A stretch of DNA of 64,000 nt from contig DIEY01000003.1 in NCBI GenBank assembly GCA_002418865.1, positions 21,995 to 85,994 on the forward strand. Reading direction: 5' to 3'. The position numbers and the translations under genes are program-made. Below the pieces are notes generated by a model, which saw only the letters and a program-made list of their open reading frames with translations, did not search any database and was not told where the DNA came from. Positions 9,330 to 19,208 of this stretch are shown here, piece after piece (the first letter of the stretch is position 1; each line of letters begins with the position of its first letter). The DNA is from Bacteroidales bacterium UBA5762 (GTDB taxonomy: Bacteria; Bacteroidota; Bacteroidia; Bacteroidales; TTA-H9).

Positions 9330-11510
9330 ATGGAAAACCTGCGACTCAAAGCCTTAGAGAAGCTTCTGGAACGTCAACCCAAGCATTTTCTTTTGCCCTC
9401 AAAGAAGGTTTCGGAATATTATGGGGAGCTTACTTTTGGAAAAGAAGCCATGCGAAACTATCTTACAGAGGATGTATATAAAAAATTAATCAACAATATA
9501 GAAATGGGCGATGCCATTGATCGAGAGATTGCTGATCAAGTGGCCTCAGCATTAAAGGCCTGGGCCATTAGCAAGGGAGTTACCCATTTTTCGCATTGGT
9601 TTCATCCGCTTACTGGAGCAACTGCCGAGAAACACGATGCATTTATAGTTCCTACTGGATATGGAAAAGCCATAGAAGTATTCAAAGGAGAGGAATTAGT
9701 TCAACAAGAACCCGATGCTTCGAGTTTCCCGAGTGGTGGAATAAGAAGTACTTTTGAAGCCAGAGGTTATACGGCATGGGATCCTACTTCACCACCTTTT
9801 ATTATTGATACGACCTTATGCATTCCGACTATATTTATTTCATACACTGCTGAAGCCCTCGACTATAAAACGCCATTGTTAAGAATCCTATCAGAGCTTG
9901 ACAAAGCTGCTACATCCGTAATGCAGCTTTTTAACGGCAATGCCAGGCATGTTATGGCTAATTTAGGTTGGGAACAGGAATATTTTGTAGTTGATGCGGC
10001 CTTATTTTTGGCTCGCCCCGATTTAGTACTTACAGGAAGAACCGTTTTCGGACATCCATCGGCTAAAGATCAACAGCTAAGCGATCATTATTTTGGAGTA
10101 ATCCCTGAGCGTGTAATTGAGTTTATGAAAGAATTTGAATACGAAGCCCACCGTTTAGGCATTCCAGTAAAAACGCGTCATAACGAAGTGGCACCCAATC
10201 AGTTCGAGCTTGCACCTGTATTCGAAGAAGTCAATCTTGCCGTTGATCATAATCAATTGGTAATGCTTTTATTACAAAAAGTCGCCAGTCGTCATCATTT
10301 ACGTGTTCTTTTGCACGAAAAACCTTTTGCCAAAATTAATGGATCGGGCAAACACTGTAACTGGTCGATGATGACAGATACTGGTGTTAATCTTTTGGCG
10401 CCTGGGAAAGATGAAAACGAAAACTTCAGGTTTATTACTATGATAGCCATTGTACTAAAAGCTGTAGAAACTCATGCCGACTTGCTTCGAGCCTCAATTG
10501 CTTCGGCCAGCAACGATCTCAGGCTTGGTGCCAACGAAGCTCCTCCGGCCATCATCTCTGCCTTTGTGGGTTCTTATTTAACCGAAACCCTCGAAGAAAT
10601 CGAAAAAACTGGAACGATTAGAAATGGCTTTAAGGCTACACTCGATCACCATATTAGTAAAATTCCTCAAATTCTTAGAGACAATACCGACCGCAATCGA
10701 ACCTCACCCTTTGCTTTTACAGGTAATAAATTCGAATTTAGAGCAGTTGGGGCATCACAAAATACTTCTTCGGCCATGATTGCCATCAACCTCATTGTTG
10801 CCGACCAAATGAAGCAATTCTTACAACAGGTTCAAACACATATAAATAACGGGATAGATAAAGACAAAGCCATTTATGAAGTAGTAAAGCAATATATTAT
10901 AGATTCAAAACGCATTCGTTTCGAGGGAAATAGTTATAGTCATGAATGGATAGAAGAGTCTTCACGCCGTAATCTTAGCAATATCTCGTCAACCCCTGAA
11001 GCTTTGAAAGCCTATATTAGTCCTTCAACAATTGAAGTTTTCACTCGCAATCATGTGCTTACTGAAAGAGAGTTGCGTGCTCGTTATGAGATACAACTCG
11101 AAAATTACGTTCGAATGGTACAAATCGAAGCCAGAGTCATGGGAGATTTAGCCATTAACCACATTATTCCTATCGCCATTCGTTATCAAAACACATTGTT
11201 AGAGAATGTTAGGGATTTGAAGGAAATCATAGATACAAAAACATTTAATACATTGGCCAAAAATCAATTACAAACCATCAAAGCCATTTCGAATCATATA
11301 TTTCAAATTAAGACTCAAGTAGATGAAATGGTTGAAGAACGCAAGAAGGCCAATAATCTGGAAACAATAGAGGTAATGGCGGATGCCTATCTTCACAAGG
11401 TGTTACCTTACTTTGAACAAATTCGTTATCATACCGATAAGCTCGAAATGCTGGTTGACGATGAATTATGGCCTTTGCCCAAATACAGAGAATTGCTTTT
11501 AATTCGGTAA
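9330..11510 (+). CDS. glnN: Glutamine synthetase type III
   Basis: This enzyme makes glutamine from glutamate, ammonia and ATP. At 726 residues it has the length of GSIII, the large form common in Bacteroidota and some cyanobacteria and unlike the roughly 470-residue GSI. Family-typical blocks are visible: THFSHWFHPLTG near residue 90, FPSGGIRSTFEARGYTAWDP, the catalytic-core motif VKTRHNEVAPNQFELAPVFEE, and the nucleotide-site stretch NRTSPFAFTGNKFEFRAVG. No PII or ammonium transporter gene is adjacent. The 211-bp upstream region holds a near-consensus TAATTTTTG at 9273-9281, one base longer than the usual -7 element. Confidence 0.95.
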   Translation: MENLRLKALEKLLERQPKHFLLPSKKVSEYYGELTFGKEAMRNYLTEDVYKKLINNIEMGDAIDREIADQVASALKAWAISKGVTHFSHWFHPLTGATAEKHDAFIVPTGYGKAIEVFKGEELVQQEPDASSFPSGGIRSTFEARGYTAWDPTSPPFIIDTTLCIPTIFISYTAEALDYKTPLLRILSELDKAATSVMQLFNGNARHVMANLGWEQEYFVVDAALFLARPDLVLTGRTVFGHPSAKDQQLSDHYFGVIPERVIEFMKEFEYEAHRLGIPVKTRHNEVAPNQFELAPVFEEVNLAVDHNQLVMLLLQKVASRHHLRVLLHEKPFAKINGSGKHCNWSMMTDTGVNLLAPGKDENENFRFITMIAIVLKAVETHADLLRASIASASNDLRLGANEAPPAIISAFVGSYLTETLEEIEKTGTIRNGFKATLDHHISKIPQILRDNTDRNRTSPFAFTGNKFEFRAVGASQNTSSAMIAINLIVADQMKQFLQQVQTHINNGIDKDKAIYEVVKQYIIDSKRIRFEGNSYSHEWIEESSRRNLSNISSTPEALKAYISPSTIEVFTRNHVLTERELRARYEIQLENYVRMVQIEARVMGDLAINHIIPIAIRYQNTLLENVRDLKEIIDTKTFNTLAKNQLQTIKAISNHIFQIKTQVDEMVEERKKANNLETIEVMADAYLHKVLPYFEQIRYHTDKLEMLVDDELWPLPKYRELLLIR

Positions 11511-11528
11511 TTCATTCATCGTTAAATT

Positions 11529-11552
11529 CAGTTTATTCTTGCAATAAAACTG
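11529..11552. terminator. Possible bidirectional hairpin between glnN and lepB
   Basis: CAGTTTATT (11529-11537) pairs with AATAAAACTG (11543-11552), leaving one bulged base and a 5-nt loop in the 45-bp space between the convergent genes. Uridine runs are short, so termination is plausible rather than clear. Confidence 0.35.
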
Positions 11553-11555
11553 TGA

Positions 11556-13100
11556 TCATCTGGGGACTCGGAATAATTTATTCCACCTAATTTTTCCATC
11601 GGCAAGCGATTTATCTTTATCGAGACTAAGCCAAACAAAAACCGCTTTGCCAACAATATGATCTTCGGGAACAAAGCCCCAATAGCGAGAATCAGCCGAG
11701 TTATGCCGATTATCACCCATCATCCAGTAGTAATTTTGCTGAAAACAGTATGAATGAGCTTCTTTATCATTGATAAAGATTTTATTGCCTTTGACATCCA
11801 ATTTATTTTTTTCGTACACTTCGATGATTCTTCTATACAAAGGCAAATTTTTAAGGTTAAGTGAAACTTCGTCTCCTTTGCGTGGAATATATAAAGGTCC
11901 GAAATTATCGACGTTCCAACGATAGGCTGAATCGAAAGGAAAAATGTCGGGCGACCATTCTCCTGCAGGAGCGAGCTGGGGTTTAACTTCTATAACCCCA
12001 GGTATTTTGCTAATTTGTTTCACATTGTCGTTTGTAAGAGGAAGTATAGCATATTGTTGAAACCATCCAATGTCTTCCTTTGAAATATCCAAACGTTCAA
12101 GAACTCGACTACTTAATCCACGACCCTCCGTGCGTATCAGATAATTAAATTGCAATAAAGGAGGATTAGGCATCTCTTTGCCATTAAGGTAAACCTGCCT
12201 GTCGATAATCTGTACGGTGTCACCTGGTAAGGCAATACAGCGTTTGATATAATTTTCTCGTTTATCAATTGGCCGGGCTACCACATGATATGTACGCCAT
12301 ACGGCTTCTCGGCCCATACCCTCTCTGTATCGACTTCCCATTCCCATTTTGAATTCTTCCTCAGCCATTCTCACTATTCGATAATAATCCTCGTTTTGAC
12401 GTTCCAAAACGACAGTGTCTCCTGTGGGATAATTAAAAACAACCGGATCATTACGCTTTATTTTACCAAACCCCGGAAAACGGTAATAAGGCAATCGAAA
12501 CCATTCGACATAAGATTTTGTATATCGGGTAAAAGGCAAAGTGTTGTGCACAAATGGAAAAGATATTGGAGTGTTGGGAACCCTAGGCCCATACGACATC
12601 TTACTTACAAAAAGGTAGTCACCTACCAAAAGTGTTTTTTCCATTGAAGGCGTAGGTATGGTATAGGCTTCGAAAATAAAGGTACGTATTATCAAGGCAG
12701 CTACTACCGCAAAAATTATGGCATCTACCCATTCCCGTAAGGCAGTTTTTTTAATCACAGGTTGTTTGGAAGGCTCAAGGTATTTTTCTTTGGACGATAA
12801 TCCCAAATAAGGTAGGTATATCACAGGGAACAAAACGGCCAAGGCCTGATGCCCTAAATCATATTTCTGATAACACTTGGCAATTTCCACTTCCATTAAG
12901 AAGACCATAAAAACATTGATAAAGGGAACAAACAACAGTAAAAACCAATAAAGTTGCTTCCCTATGATCTTATTCCACAAGTAATAATTATAAAATGGAA
13001 TGAGTACTTTCCATGGCGCTATACCAACATCTTTGAAAATGGTTAGCAAGAAAACTGGGAAAAAAATGAAGGCTAAAATAATGTAAACCAGAGGGTCCAT
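11556..13100 (-). CDS. lepB: Signal peptidase I with N-terminal membrane extension
   Basis: Cleaves signal peptides from exported proteins at the outer face of the inner membrane. The first 105 residues hold hydrophobic helices of the DUF5684 type found in Bacteroidota LepB. A further membrane anchor (126-142) leads into the S26 domain. The nucleophile S152 sits in IPTPSMEKTLLVGDYLF, and the general base K286 in YIKRCIALPGDTV. The conserved GDNRHNSADSR block lies near the C-terminus. At 514 residues it is longer than the enterobacterial enzyme because of the N-terminal part and a large insertion between the Ser and Lys blocks. Confidence 0.93.
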   Translation of the reverse strand: MDPLVYIILAFIFFPVFLLTIFKDVGIAPWKVLIPFYNYYLWNKIIGKQLYWFLLLFVPFINVFMVFLMEVEIAKCYQKYDLGHQALAVLFPVIYLPYLGLSSKEKYLEPSKQPVIKKTALREWVDAIIFAVVAALIIRTFIFEAYTIPTPSMEKTLLVGDYLFVSKMSYGPRVPNTPISFPFVHNTLPFTRYTKSYVEWFRLPYYRFPGFGKIKRNDPVVFNYPTGDTVVLERQNEDYYRIVRMAEEEFKMGMGSRYREGMGREAVWRTYHVVARPIDKRENYIKRCIALPGDTVQIIDRQVYLNGKEMPNPPLLQFNYLIRTEGRGLSSRVLERLDISKEDIGWFQQYAILPLTNDNVKQISKIPGVIEVKPQLAPAGEWSPDIFPFDSAYRWNVDNFGPLYIPRKGDEVSLNLKNLPLYRRIIEVYEKNKLDVKGNKIFINDKEAHSYCFQQNYYWMMGDNRHNSADSRYWGFVPEDHIVGKAVFVWLSLDKDKSLADGKIRWNKLFRVPR

Positions 13101-13269
13101 TTGTTTTATGGGTATAATTATGCAGATTTAACGCTACATGAGTAAATTTGTTGCAATTATAGTAAAATTGGATGAAACGCTTAAATATTTTTATTCACCC
13201 AATATCTGCGAAATAATCTAAGCAGACATAAAATACACAAGTAACATGGTTTTGATATTGCATTAGAAT

Positions 13270-15198
13270 ATGGGCACAAGTAACAAATACGATATACATC
13301 AAATACTCTTTCAATATTTTGGATATAAGTCATTTAGGCCTTTGCAGGAGGATATCATTCGGTCGGTGTTAGAAGGAAAAGATACGCTTGCCTTACTTCC
13401 GACGGGTGGTGGGAAGAGTCTTTGCTACCAGGTTCCTGCAATTGCTATGGAAGGGCTTTGTTTAGTGGTTTCGCCGCTTATTGCATTAATGAGAGATCAG
13501 GTAGAAACGCTCAAAGGTAAAGGATTGGAATCCGAAGCCGTTTTTTCGGGCTTAAGCAATTATCAAATAGAAAAAATTCTCGATCATGCAGCTTATGGAA
13601 GCTTAAAATTTTTATATCTATCACCTGAAAGGCTTATCACTTCCTCATTCAGAGACCGATTACCTTTTATGAAATTAAATATGATAGCTGTTGACGAAGC
13701 CCACTGCATTTCGCAATGGGGTTATGATTTTAGGCCTCCTTATCTGCGTATTGCGGAGATTAGAGAATTTCATCCTCAAACACCCATTATTGCTCTTACT
13801 GCTACTGCTACCAAAGAAGTTATTAATGACATTCAAGACAAACTGTTGTTCAAAGAAAAAAATGTTTTAAGCCGAAGTTTCGATCGCCCCAATTTAATTT
13901 ATGTAGTGCAAAATGAAAACAACAAAGCCAGGCGTTTACTAAAAATCTGCAACAATTTAAAAGGTTCGGGAATCGTTTATGTGCGCAACAGAAGAAAAAC
14001 CGTTGAGATTGCAAAATTTCTGGTTCAAAATCACTATCCAGCTGGGGTCTATCATGCCGGCATGAACCTCGCACAAAGAAACAATATACAAAACCGTTGG
14101 ATGGAGAATCGTTTAAGAGTAATGGTAGCAACCAATGCTTTTGGGATGGGAATTGACAAACCCGATGTAAGATTTGTAGTGCACATGGATATTCCCGATT
14201 CACCTGAAGCTTATTTTCAGGAAGCCGGACGTGCAGGAAGAGATGGCAAGTTATCTTATGCCATATTACTCTATGACGAAGCCGACATTACAGATATCAA
14301 CGAAAACTTCAATAATTCTTGGCCAAGTTATGGCGTAATAAAAAATGTATATAATGCCTTGGGCAATTATTATAATCTTGCCATTGGCTCAGGCAAGGAT
14401 ATTTCTTTCGATTTCGACTTAAATGAATTTTGCAAACGTTTTAATTTTAAATCACTCCCAACTTTCAATGCTCTGAAAATCATCGAAAAAGAAGGTTACA
14501 TAGCCTTGAATGATGCCTTCGATTCACCTTCCCAGCTTATGTTTCGGTTATCGGGTGACGAAATGTACAATTTCCAAGTGGCCAACAAGAAATTCGATGG
14601 TTTCATTAAAATCATCTCTCGCTTATATGGTGGTGCACTTTATACAACCCACCAAAGAATTAATGAAGAAGCCATAGCCAAATATCTCAATATAAAAACC
14701 GATCAGGTGATTCAGCTTTTAACCGAACTCGACAAGCTCGAGGTGATATCTTACGTTCCACGAAAAAATAAACCTCAACTCATTTTTGTAACCGAAAGAC
14801 TAGATGCTTCTCAATTTTATTTATCTCCCGAGAATTACCAATTAAGAAAAAATGCCGCAAAAAAGCGACTCGAAGCCATGATCGATTATATCAAAGATGA
14901 AAACCACTGCCGAAGTCAAATCCTATTATCTTATTTTGGCGAGAAAACCAAAGTACGCTGTGGCGCGTGTGATTACTGCATCAAACATCATCTCTTGGAT
15001 TTGGATGAAAAAGAATATATCACTATCGAAACAGAATTGGAAAAAATTATCAAGGATCAGCCCATTAGCTTAGCAAACGTTTTAAAACAACTTCCTTCAT
15101 ATTTGGATGAAGACAAGGTGATGCAAGTAGTGGATTATTTGGTCGAAAATGGGAAATTACTTCGCGATAACTATGGCATGCTGAGTTTCAGACCATAA
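13270..15198 (+). CDS. recQ: ATP-dependent DNA helicase RecQ, short form without HRDC
   Basis: This 3'-5' DNA helicase acts in recombination and fork repair. The 642-residue protein has Walker A TGGGKSLCYQ, the DEAH box VDEAHCISQWGYDFRPPY, helicase C motifs (TNAFGMGIDKPDVRFVVH, QEAGRAGRDG), and the RQC zinc site (CRSQILLSYFGE, then CGACDYC). Only about 75 residues follow the zinc site, enough for a small winged-helix-like tail but no HRDC domain. Bacteroidota often carry two RecQ paralogues, and this looks like the shorter one. A strong bidirectional terminator follows it. Confidence 0.92.
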   Translation: MGTSNKYDIHQILFQYFGYKSFRPLQEDIIRSVLEGKDTLALLPTGGGKSLCYQVPAIAMEGLCLVVSPLIALMRDQVETLKGKGLESEAVFSGLSNYQIEKILDHAAYGSLKFLYLSPERLITSSFRDRLPFMKLNMIAVDEAHCISQWGYDFRPPYLRIAEIREFHPQTPIIALTATATKEVINDIQDKLLFKEKNVLSRSFDRPNLIYVVQNENNKARRLLKICNNLKGSGIVYVRNRRKTVEIAKFLVQNHYPAGVYHAGMNLAQRNNIQNRWMENRLRVMVATNAFGMGIDKPDVRFVVHMDIPDSPEAYFQEAGRAGRDGKLSYAILLYDEADITDINENFNNSWPSYGVIKNVYNALGNYYNLAIGSGKDISFDFDLNEFCKRFNFKSLPTFNALKIIEKEGYIALNDAFDSPSQLMFRLSGDEMYNFQVANKKFDGFIKIISRLYGGALYTTHQRINEEAIAKYLNIKTDQVIQLLTELDKLEVISYVPRKNKPQLIFVTERLDASQFYLSPENYQLRKNAAKKRLEAMIDYIKDENHCRSQILLSYFGEKTKVRCGACDYCIKHHLLDLDEKEYITIETELEKIIKDQPISLANVLKQLPSYLDEDKVMQVVDYLVENGKLLRDNYGMLSFRP

Positions 15199-15200
15199 AA

Positions 15201-15233
15201 AAAGCCCCCTGTTGACACATAGGGGCTTTCTTT
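15201..15233. terminator. Bidirectional Rho-independent terminator between recQ and the HU gene
   Basis: AAAGCCCC (15201-15208) pairs perfectly with GGGGCTTT (15222-15229). It is flanked by an A-run on the left and T-run on the right, so it can end transcription from both convergent genes. Confidence 0.88.
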
Positions 15234-15248
15234 TAAACAGAATTTCAA

Positions 15249-15521
15249 TTACTTAACTCCTTTTGATAGTTCACTGCCGGGTTTGAATTTTACGACAGTT
15301 TTGGCGGGAATTTGGATAGGAGCCTTGGTTCGTGGATTGCGTCCTGTACGGGCACTTCTTTTGGCAACACCAAAAGTTCCAAAACCAATCAGAGAAACTT
15401 TTTCGCCTTGTTTTAAGGCATCTGAAATAGCTAAGATGGTGGCATCCAAGGCCTTCTTCGAGGCTGCTTTTGTCAATCCGGCATTTGCAGCAATGGCATC
15501 AATTAATTCTGCTTTGTTCAT
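15249..15521 (-). CDS. HU-family DNA-binding protein
   Basis: This is a 90-residue nucleoid protein of normal HU length. It begins MNKAELIDAIAANAGLTKA and carries the HU signature (GFGTFGVAKRSARTGRNPRT) and the beta-arm that bends DNA. It binds DNA as a dimer with little sequence preference. The frame is open 26 codons further upstream, but the HU fold starts at ATG 15521, and a good -7 element lies between 15557 and 15564, inside the longer frame. This supports the short start. Confidence 0.95.
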   Translation of the reverse strand: MNKAELIDAIAANAGLTKAASKKALDATILAISDALKQGEKVSLIGFGTFGVAKRSARTGRNPRTKAPIQIPAKTVVKFKPGSELSKGVK

Positions 15522-15556
15522 AATAATAGTTTTTAAGTTAACATTTAATGGTAATG

Positions 15557-15587
15557 CAAATATATATAAAAACTCTTTGAAATCAAG
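15557..15587 (-). promoter_or_regulatory. Promoter of the HU gene
   Basis: On the minus strand TATATTTG (15557-15564) matches the Bacteroidota -7 consensus TAnnTTTG. It is preceded after 19 bp by CTTG (15584-15587), a one-base variant of TTTG. The implied start site lies about 30 bp upstream of ATG 15521. Confidence 0.55.
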
Positions 15588-15846
15588 CGATGTATGCAAT
15601 TTTTTGAAAAATTGTTCAAAAAATTATTAATTTGTTAATAACTTCACCTTCTCCTTCCAATGCATTGCCCTCTTCATACTCTCCAAAATCATCTAAATTC
15701 TTAAGTTGAATTTTTGGTAAAATTTTTATATAAAATCGAGGTAAAAAACCATTAATCAATATAAATTATTGATTTATAATATTTTAAACATGTCAAAATG
15801 AGGATGTATTAAAAAATTAGATGACCTCAATTCTCTAAAAAGATTT

Positions 15847-16821
15847 CTAACGCATCGTCCAAAGAGCATCGAGAGAAAATCCGCGTAAAAAGGAGACTAT
15901 GTCCATGCGTTTTTTCCCACTGAGTTGTACTTCGGTCAGTTCTAAAAAACCATCGGTACAAGCCACTTTAACAAACGATTTTCCATCTGTGATCAAACTC
16001 CCAGGAGCCTTCGAATGATGATGATCTGACAAGGGATTTGCATAAAAAACTTTCAGAATAAAATTGTTTCCATTAGGTGATTGTAAAATAGTGAAAGCGC
16101 CTGGTGAAGGATTGAGAGCTCTAATTTGGTTGAAAATCTTTTGGACTGGGTTATGCCAGTAAATTTTACAGTCTTGTCGAGTAATCTTTTTAGCATAATG
16201 CAAGACAATATTTTCTTCCATCAAATTATTTTGATCTTTGGGTTGAAAATCGCTTGTAGTAATAATATGTAAAGTTTTTAGGATTAGTTCGGCACCCAAT
16301 TGCATCATTCTGTCGTGAAGACTACCGGCTGTTTCATTCGGATGGATAGGTACAGCTTGCTGAAGTATTATTTTTCCCTGGTCGATTCCTTCATCTATAA
16401 AAAAAGTCGTCAAACCTGTAATAGTTTCGCCATTCATAATAGCATGTTGAATAGGTGCTGCACCTCTATAATTAGGCAAAAGGGAGGCATGCAAATTAAT
16501 GGTTCCTATGCTGGCTATCTTCCATACTTCGGGTGGAAGCAGTCGAAAAGCAACGACTAAAATAACATCGGGGGCCAAACTTTTGAGTTGTTCAATAAAT
16601 TGTGGTTCTTTCATCGAGAATGGTTGTAACAATGGCAGACCCGTCGTTTGAGCATAAATTTTTACCGGACTGGATTGCAGATGTTGACCTCTTCCAGCTG
16701 GTTTATCTGGGACAGTTACAATAGCTTTCACACTGTAGTCATTGCTTATTAGAGCCTTCAAAGGGGCTACGGCAAATTCCGGAGTCCCCATATAAACCAG
16801 TTTCAAATCTTTCTCCGTCAT
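15847..16821 (-). CDS. fmt: Methionyl-tRNA formyltransferase
   Basis: Formylates the amino group of initiator Met-tRNA using 10-formyl-tetrahydrofolate. The 324-residue protein has the N-terminal GART-type domain (LVYMGTPEFAVAPLKAL) with the catalytic loop INLHASLLPNYRGAAPIQ and the GIDQGKII segment. A C-terminal OB-like tRNA-binding domain includes IRALNPSPGAF. The start at ATG 16821 gives a slightly longer N-terminus than usual. It lies downstream of the TPR gene but is separated from it by a terminator. Confidence 0.94.
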   Translation of the reverse strand: MTEKDLKLVYMGTPEFAVAPLKALISNDYSVKAIVTVPDKPAGRGQHLQSSPVKIYAQTTGLPLLQPFSMKEPQFIEQLKSLAPDVILVVAFRLLPPEVWKIASIGTINLHASLLPNYRGAAPIQHAIMNGETITGLTTFFIDEGIDQGKIILQQAVPIHPNETAGSLHDRMMQLGAELILKTLHIITTSDFQPKDQNNLMEENIVLHYAKKITRQDCKIYWHNPVQKIFNQIRALNPSPGAFTILQSPNGNNFILKVFYANPLSDHHHSKAPGSLITDGKSFVKVACTDGFLELTEVQLSGKKRMDIVSFLRGFSLDALWTMR

Positions 16822-16830
16822 TCAAAAAAA

Positions 16831-16866
16831 ATAAAAAGAAAGCCTGATTCCTTTTGAACCAGGCTT
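16831..16866 (-). terminator. Rho-independent terminator of the TPR protein gene
   Basis: Read on the minus strand, AAGCCTG (16866-16860) pairs with CAGGCTT (16846-16840) and is followed by a T-rich run. It lies just after the TPR gene stop and before the fmt start, so fmt probably has its own promoter or depends on read-through. Confidence 0.75.
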
Positions 16867-16885
16867 AAGTTAAAACCTTATATGA

Positions 16886-17572
16886 TCATTTAAGCATACC
16901 TTTTGCCTTGGCAATAAAACGATCTATATCACGTGCTTCGTAACTTTTAGGATAGTTTGTTTGAATTTCTTCATAAACTTTTAAAGCATGGTCATAATCA
17001 TTGAGCAGCTCATAAGTCAATCCTGCCTTCATCAGAAACATAGGTGTAGTTAGTTCATTTTTGTGTTTGGCTGCTTGCAGATAAAAATCGATAGCCTTTT
17101 CATTTTTGCCAAGTTCTAAATAGGCATCTCCAATTCCACCTAAAGCCATTGATTTAGCTAAAGGATTTTTTGAATCGAATTTTTTCAGATATCGAATAGC
17201 ATTGTCAAAATCTTCCAGTTTTAAATAACATATTCCGGTATAGTATTTTGCGAGGTTGCCGGTCTTAGTTGATCCATATCTATCGACTATTTCGAGGAAG
17301 CCGGCATATTGTCCATCACCATTCAATGCTTGGTATATTGAATCCAGTTCGAAATAATTTTGTGCCATGAAAATCTCATTGGCGGCCTTCACTTCTTTTG
17401 GGGCTACAATGAGTCTTTGATAGCCGAGAAATCCTAAAATTACAACAATTATAGCTCCTACTACTATAAGAATTATTTTCTGATTCTCTTCTAAAAAACG
17501 TTCACTTTTTGTTAGTGCACTTTCAACTGCTTCTATTCTTCCTTCGGTTGCTTCTTTTTTCTTTTTACTCAT
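16886..17572 (-). CDS. Membrane-anchored tetratricopeptide repeat protein (YfgM-like)
   Basis: The 228-residue protein has a charged, lysine-rich cytoplasmic start and one membrane helix (about residues 33-52, IILIVVGAIIVVILGFLGY). The periplasmic part is built of helical repeats, including YYTGICYLKLEDFDNAIRYL and GDAYLELGKNEKAIDFYLQA, which fit TPR spacing. This layout is common in Bacteroidota and resembles YfgM, a partner of the Sec translocon and periplasmic chaperones in Enterobacteria. No enzyme motif is present. Its partner here is unknown. Confidence 0.8.
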   Translation of the reverse strand: MSKKKKEATEGRIEAVESALTKSERFLEENQKIILIVVGAIIVVILGFLGYQRLIVAPKEVKAANEIFMAQNYFELDSIYQALNGDGQYAGFLEIVDRYGSTKTGNLAKYYTGICYLKLEDFDNAIRYLKKFDSKNPLAKSMALGGIGDAYLELGKNEKAIDFYLQAAKHKNELTTPMFLMKAGLTYELLNDYDHALKVYEEIQTNYPKSYEARDIDRFIAKAKGMLK

Positions 17573-17741
17573 TCTATTTATACGTTAATTTGGGCATGCA
17601 AAATTAAAAAATGATTGATAAATTTCACTATTTCTCCAGTTTAAAATTTAGAAAGTGATAATAGTAGGCCACAATGGATAAAAAAATTATTAAGTCTTAC
17701 TTCATTTTTCATATAAACCAATAGATTGAAGTTTAAAAAAA

Positions 17742-18974
17742 TTAACCAAAAAACAGATAAGCCATAAAAATTGCAGTGATAATTCCTGCCAAATCGGCAA
17801 TAAGTCCACAAACTACCGCATACCGGCTATTACGTATACCCACTGAACCAAAATAGAGGGCAAGAATATAAAAAGTTGTATCGGTAGATCCTTGGAAGAG
17901 GCATGACAAGCGGCCAACGAAAGAATCGGCACCAAAGTGTTTCATAGCTTCGAGCATCATTCCTCTGGCGCCACTTCCACTCAAAGGCTTCATCATAGCA
18001 GTTGGCAAAGCAGGCACAAATGAAGTATCGAGACCGGCCTTTTGTGCACACCAAGAAATGCCATTAACTAAGGCATCCATGGCTCCAGATGCTCTGAAAA
18101 CACCAATCGCCACTAAAATACCAACTAAATAAGGGATAATTCTTACTGCTATACTAAAACCCTCTTTGGCTCCTTCTATAAATTCGTCATATACTCTTAC
18201 CTTTTTAATGGCAGCCAGAATCATAAACACGACAATGATAGAAAAAAGAATCACACTGCTGATGGCCGTTGAAATCCTATTCATAGTCTGCTGGTCAACG
18301 ATGCTCAGATACCACACCAATCCACCTACTAAGGCAGTAAAACCCAGCAAATACAATAATATGGTTTTTTGGAAAAGATTTATTCTTTGGACCAAACTCA
18401 CAGAGATAATCCCTATGAACGTTGAAGCGAAAGTGGAAAGCAAAATTGGAAGAAAAACATCGGCTGGATTAGCAGCACCCAATTGGGCACGAAACACCAT
18501 AATACTTACAGGTATAATAGTTAAGCCAGAAGTATTGATAACCAAAAACATAATCATGGCATTAGAAGCCCTTTCCTTTTCAGGATTCAACTCTTGAAGT
18601 TGGTTCATGGCCTTTAAACCTAAAGGTGTGGCAGCATTATCGAGGCCTAACATGTTAGCTGCAATATTCAATAAAATGGAACCATTGACAGGGTGATTGG
18701 GTGGTATTTCAGGGAAAAGCCTTCGAAAAAGTGGATTGACAAGTTTAGCCAAGATATCGACCATTCCTCCCTTCTCTCCTATTCGCATTATACCAAGCCA
18801 TAAGGTCATTACTCCAGTTAGTCCTAACGATAGCTCAAATCCGACCTTGGCATTATCGAAAGTCGATTGTATAATGGCATCGAATACACTGGCATCCTGA
18901 AAAAAAATTAGATGGACCAATGCAATGATGAAGGCAATGATAAAGAAACCCAGCCAAATATAATTCAGTATCAT
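17742..18974 (-). CDS. Nucleoside-recognition ('gate') membrane protein, SpmA/SpmB fusion type
   Basis: The roughly 410-residue multi-pass inner-membrane protein has two halves corresponding to spore maturation proteins SpmA and SpmB. The first half contains GVMTLWLGIMRIGEKGGM and NMLGLDNAATPLGLKAM. The second half contains RIIPYLVGILVAIGVFRASGA and SGSGARGMMLEAM. Family members occur widely in non-sporulating Bacteroidota, and the transported substrate is unknown. The frame is open to a TTG at 19013, but homology starts at MILNYIWLGFF, so ATG 18974 is preferred. It lies 234 bp downstream of folC. Confidence 0.83.
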   Translation of the reverse strand: MILNYIWLGFFIIAFIIALVHLIFFQDASVFDAIIQSTFDNAKVGFELSLGLTGVMTLWLGIMRIGEKGGMVDILAKLVNPLFRRLFPEIPPNHPVNGSILLNIAANMLGLDNAATPLGLKAMNQLQELNPEKERASNAMIMFLVINTSGLTIIPVSIMVFRAQLGAANPADVFLPILLSTFASTFIGIISVSLVQRINLFQKTILLYLLGFTALVGGLVWYLSIVDQQTMNRISTAISSVILFSIIVVFMILAAIKKVRVYDEFIEGAKEGFSIAVRIIPYLVGILVAIGVFRASGAMDALVNGISWCAQKAGLDTSFVPALPTAMMKPLSGSGARGMMLEAMKHFGADSFVGRLSCLFQGSTDTTFYILALYFGSVGIRNSRYAVVCGLIADLAGIITAIFMAYLFFG

Positions 18975-19208
18975 ACTACAAATTTCAAAATTTCCGGAGT
19001 TATCATTCGCCAAAACAATTTATTACGTGAACCGGTTCGATAAAAATAAGAAATTCAGATGTATGTCAACGTACTAATGCTAATTATTTGATGTCCTCAT
19101 ATTAATTTTTGACAGCCGCAATTGAATTGGCAAACCTACGAAATTTCGATTCAAAAAAAATTTTTAAAAAGTTAGGTAAGTCAGCAGTAAAAAACTCTAA
19201 AATAGCAT

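Noticed and set aside
15754..15774. Inverted repeat AATCAAT/ATTGATT downstream of fmt
   Set aside because: It is pure AT sequence with a 7-nt loop and no GC in the stem beyond one pair. It is likely chance in this composition.
18166..18597. Plus-strand ORF of 143 codons inside the SpmA/B-type gene
   Set aside because: It is a shadow frame opposite a well-supported membrane protein gene.
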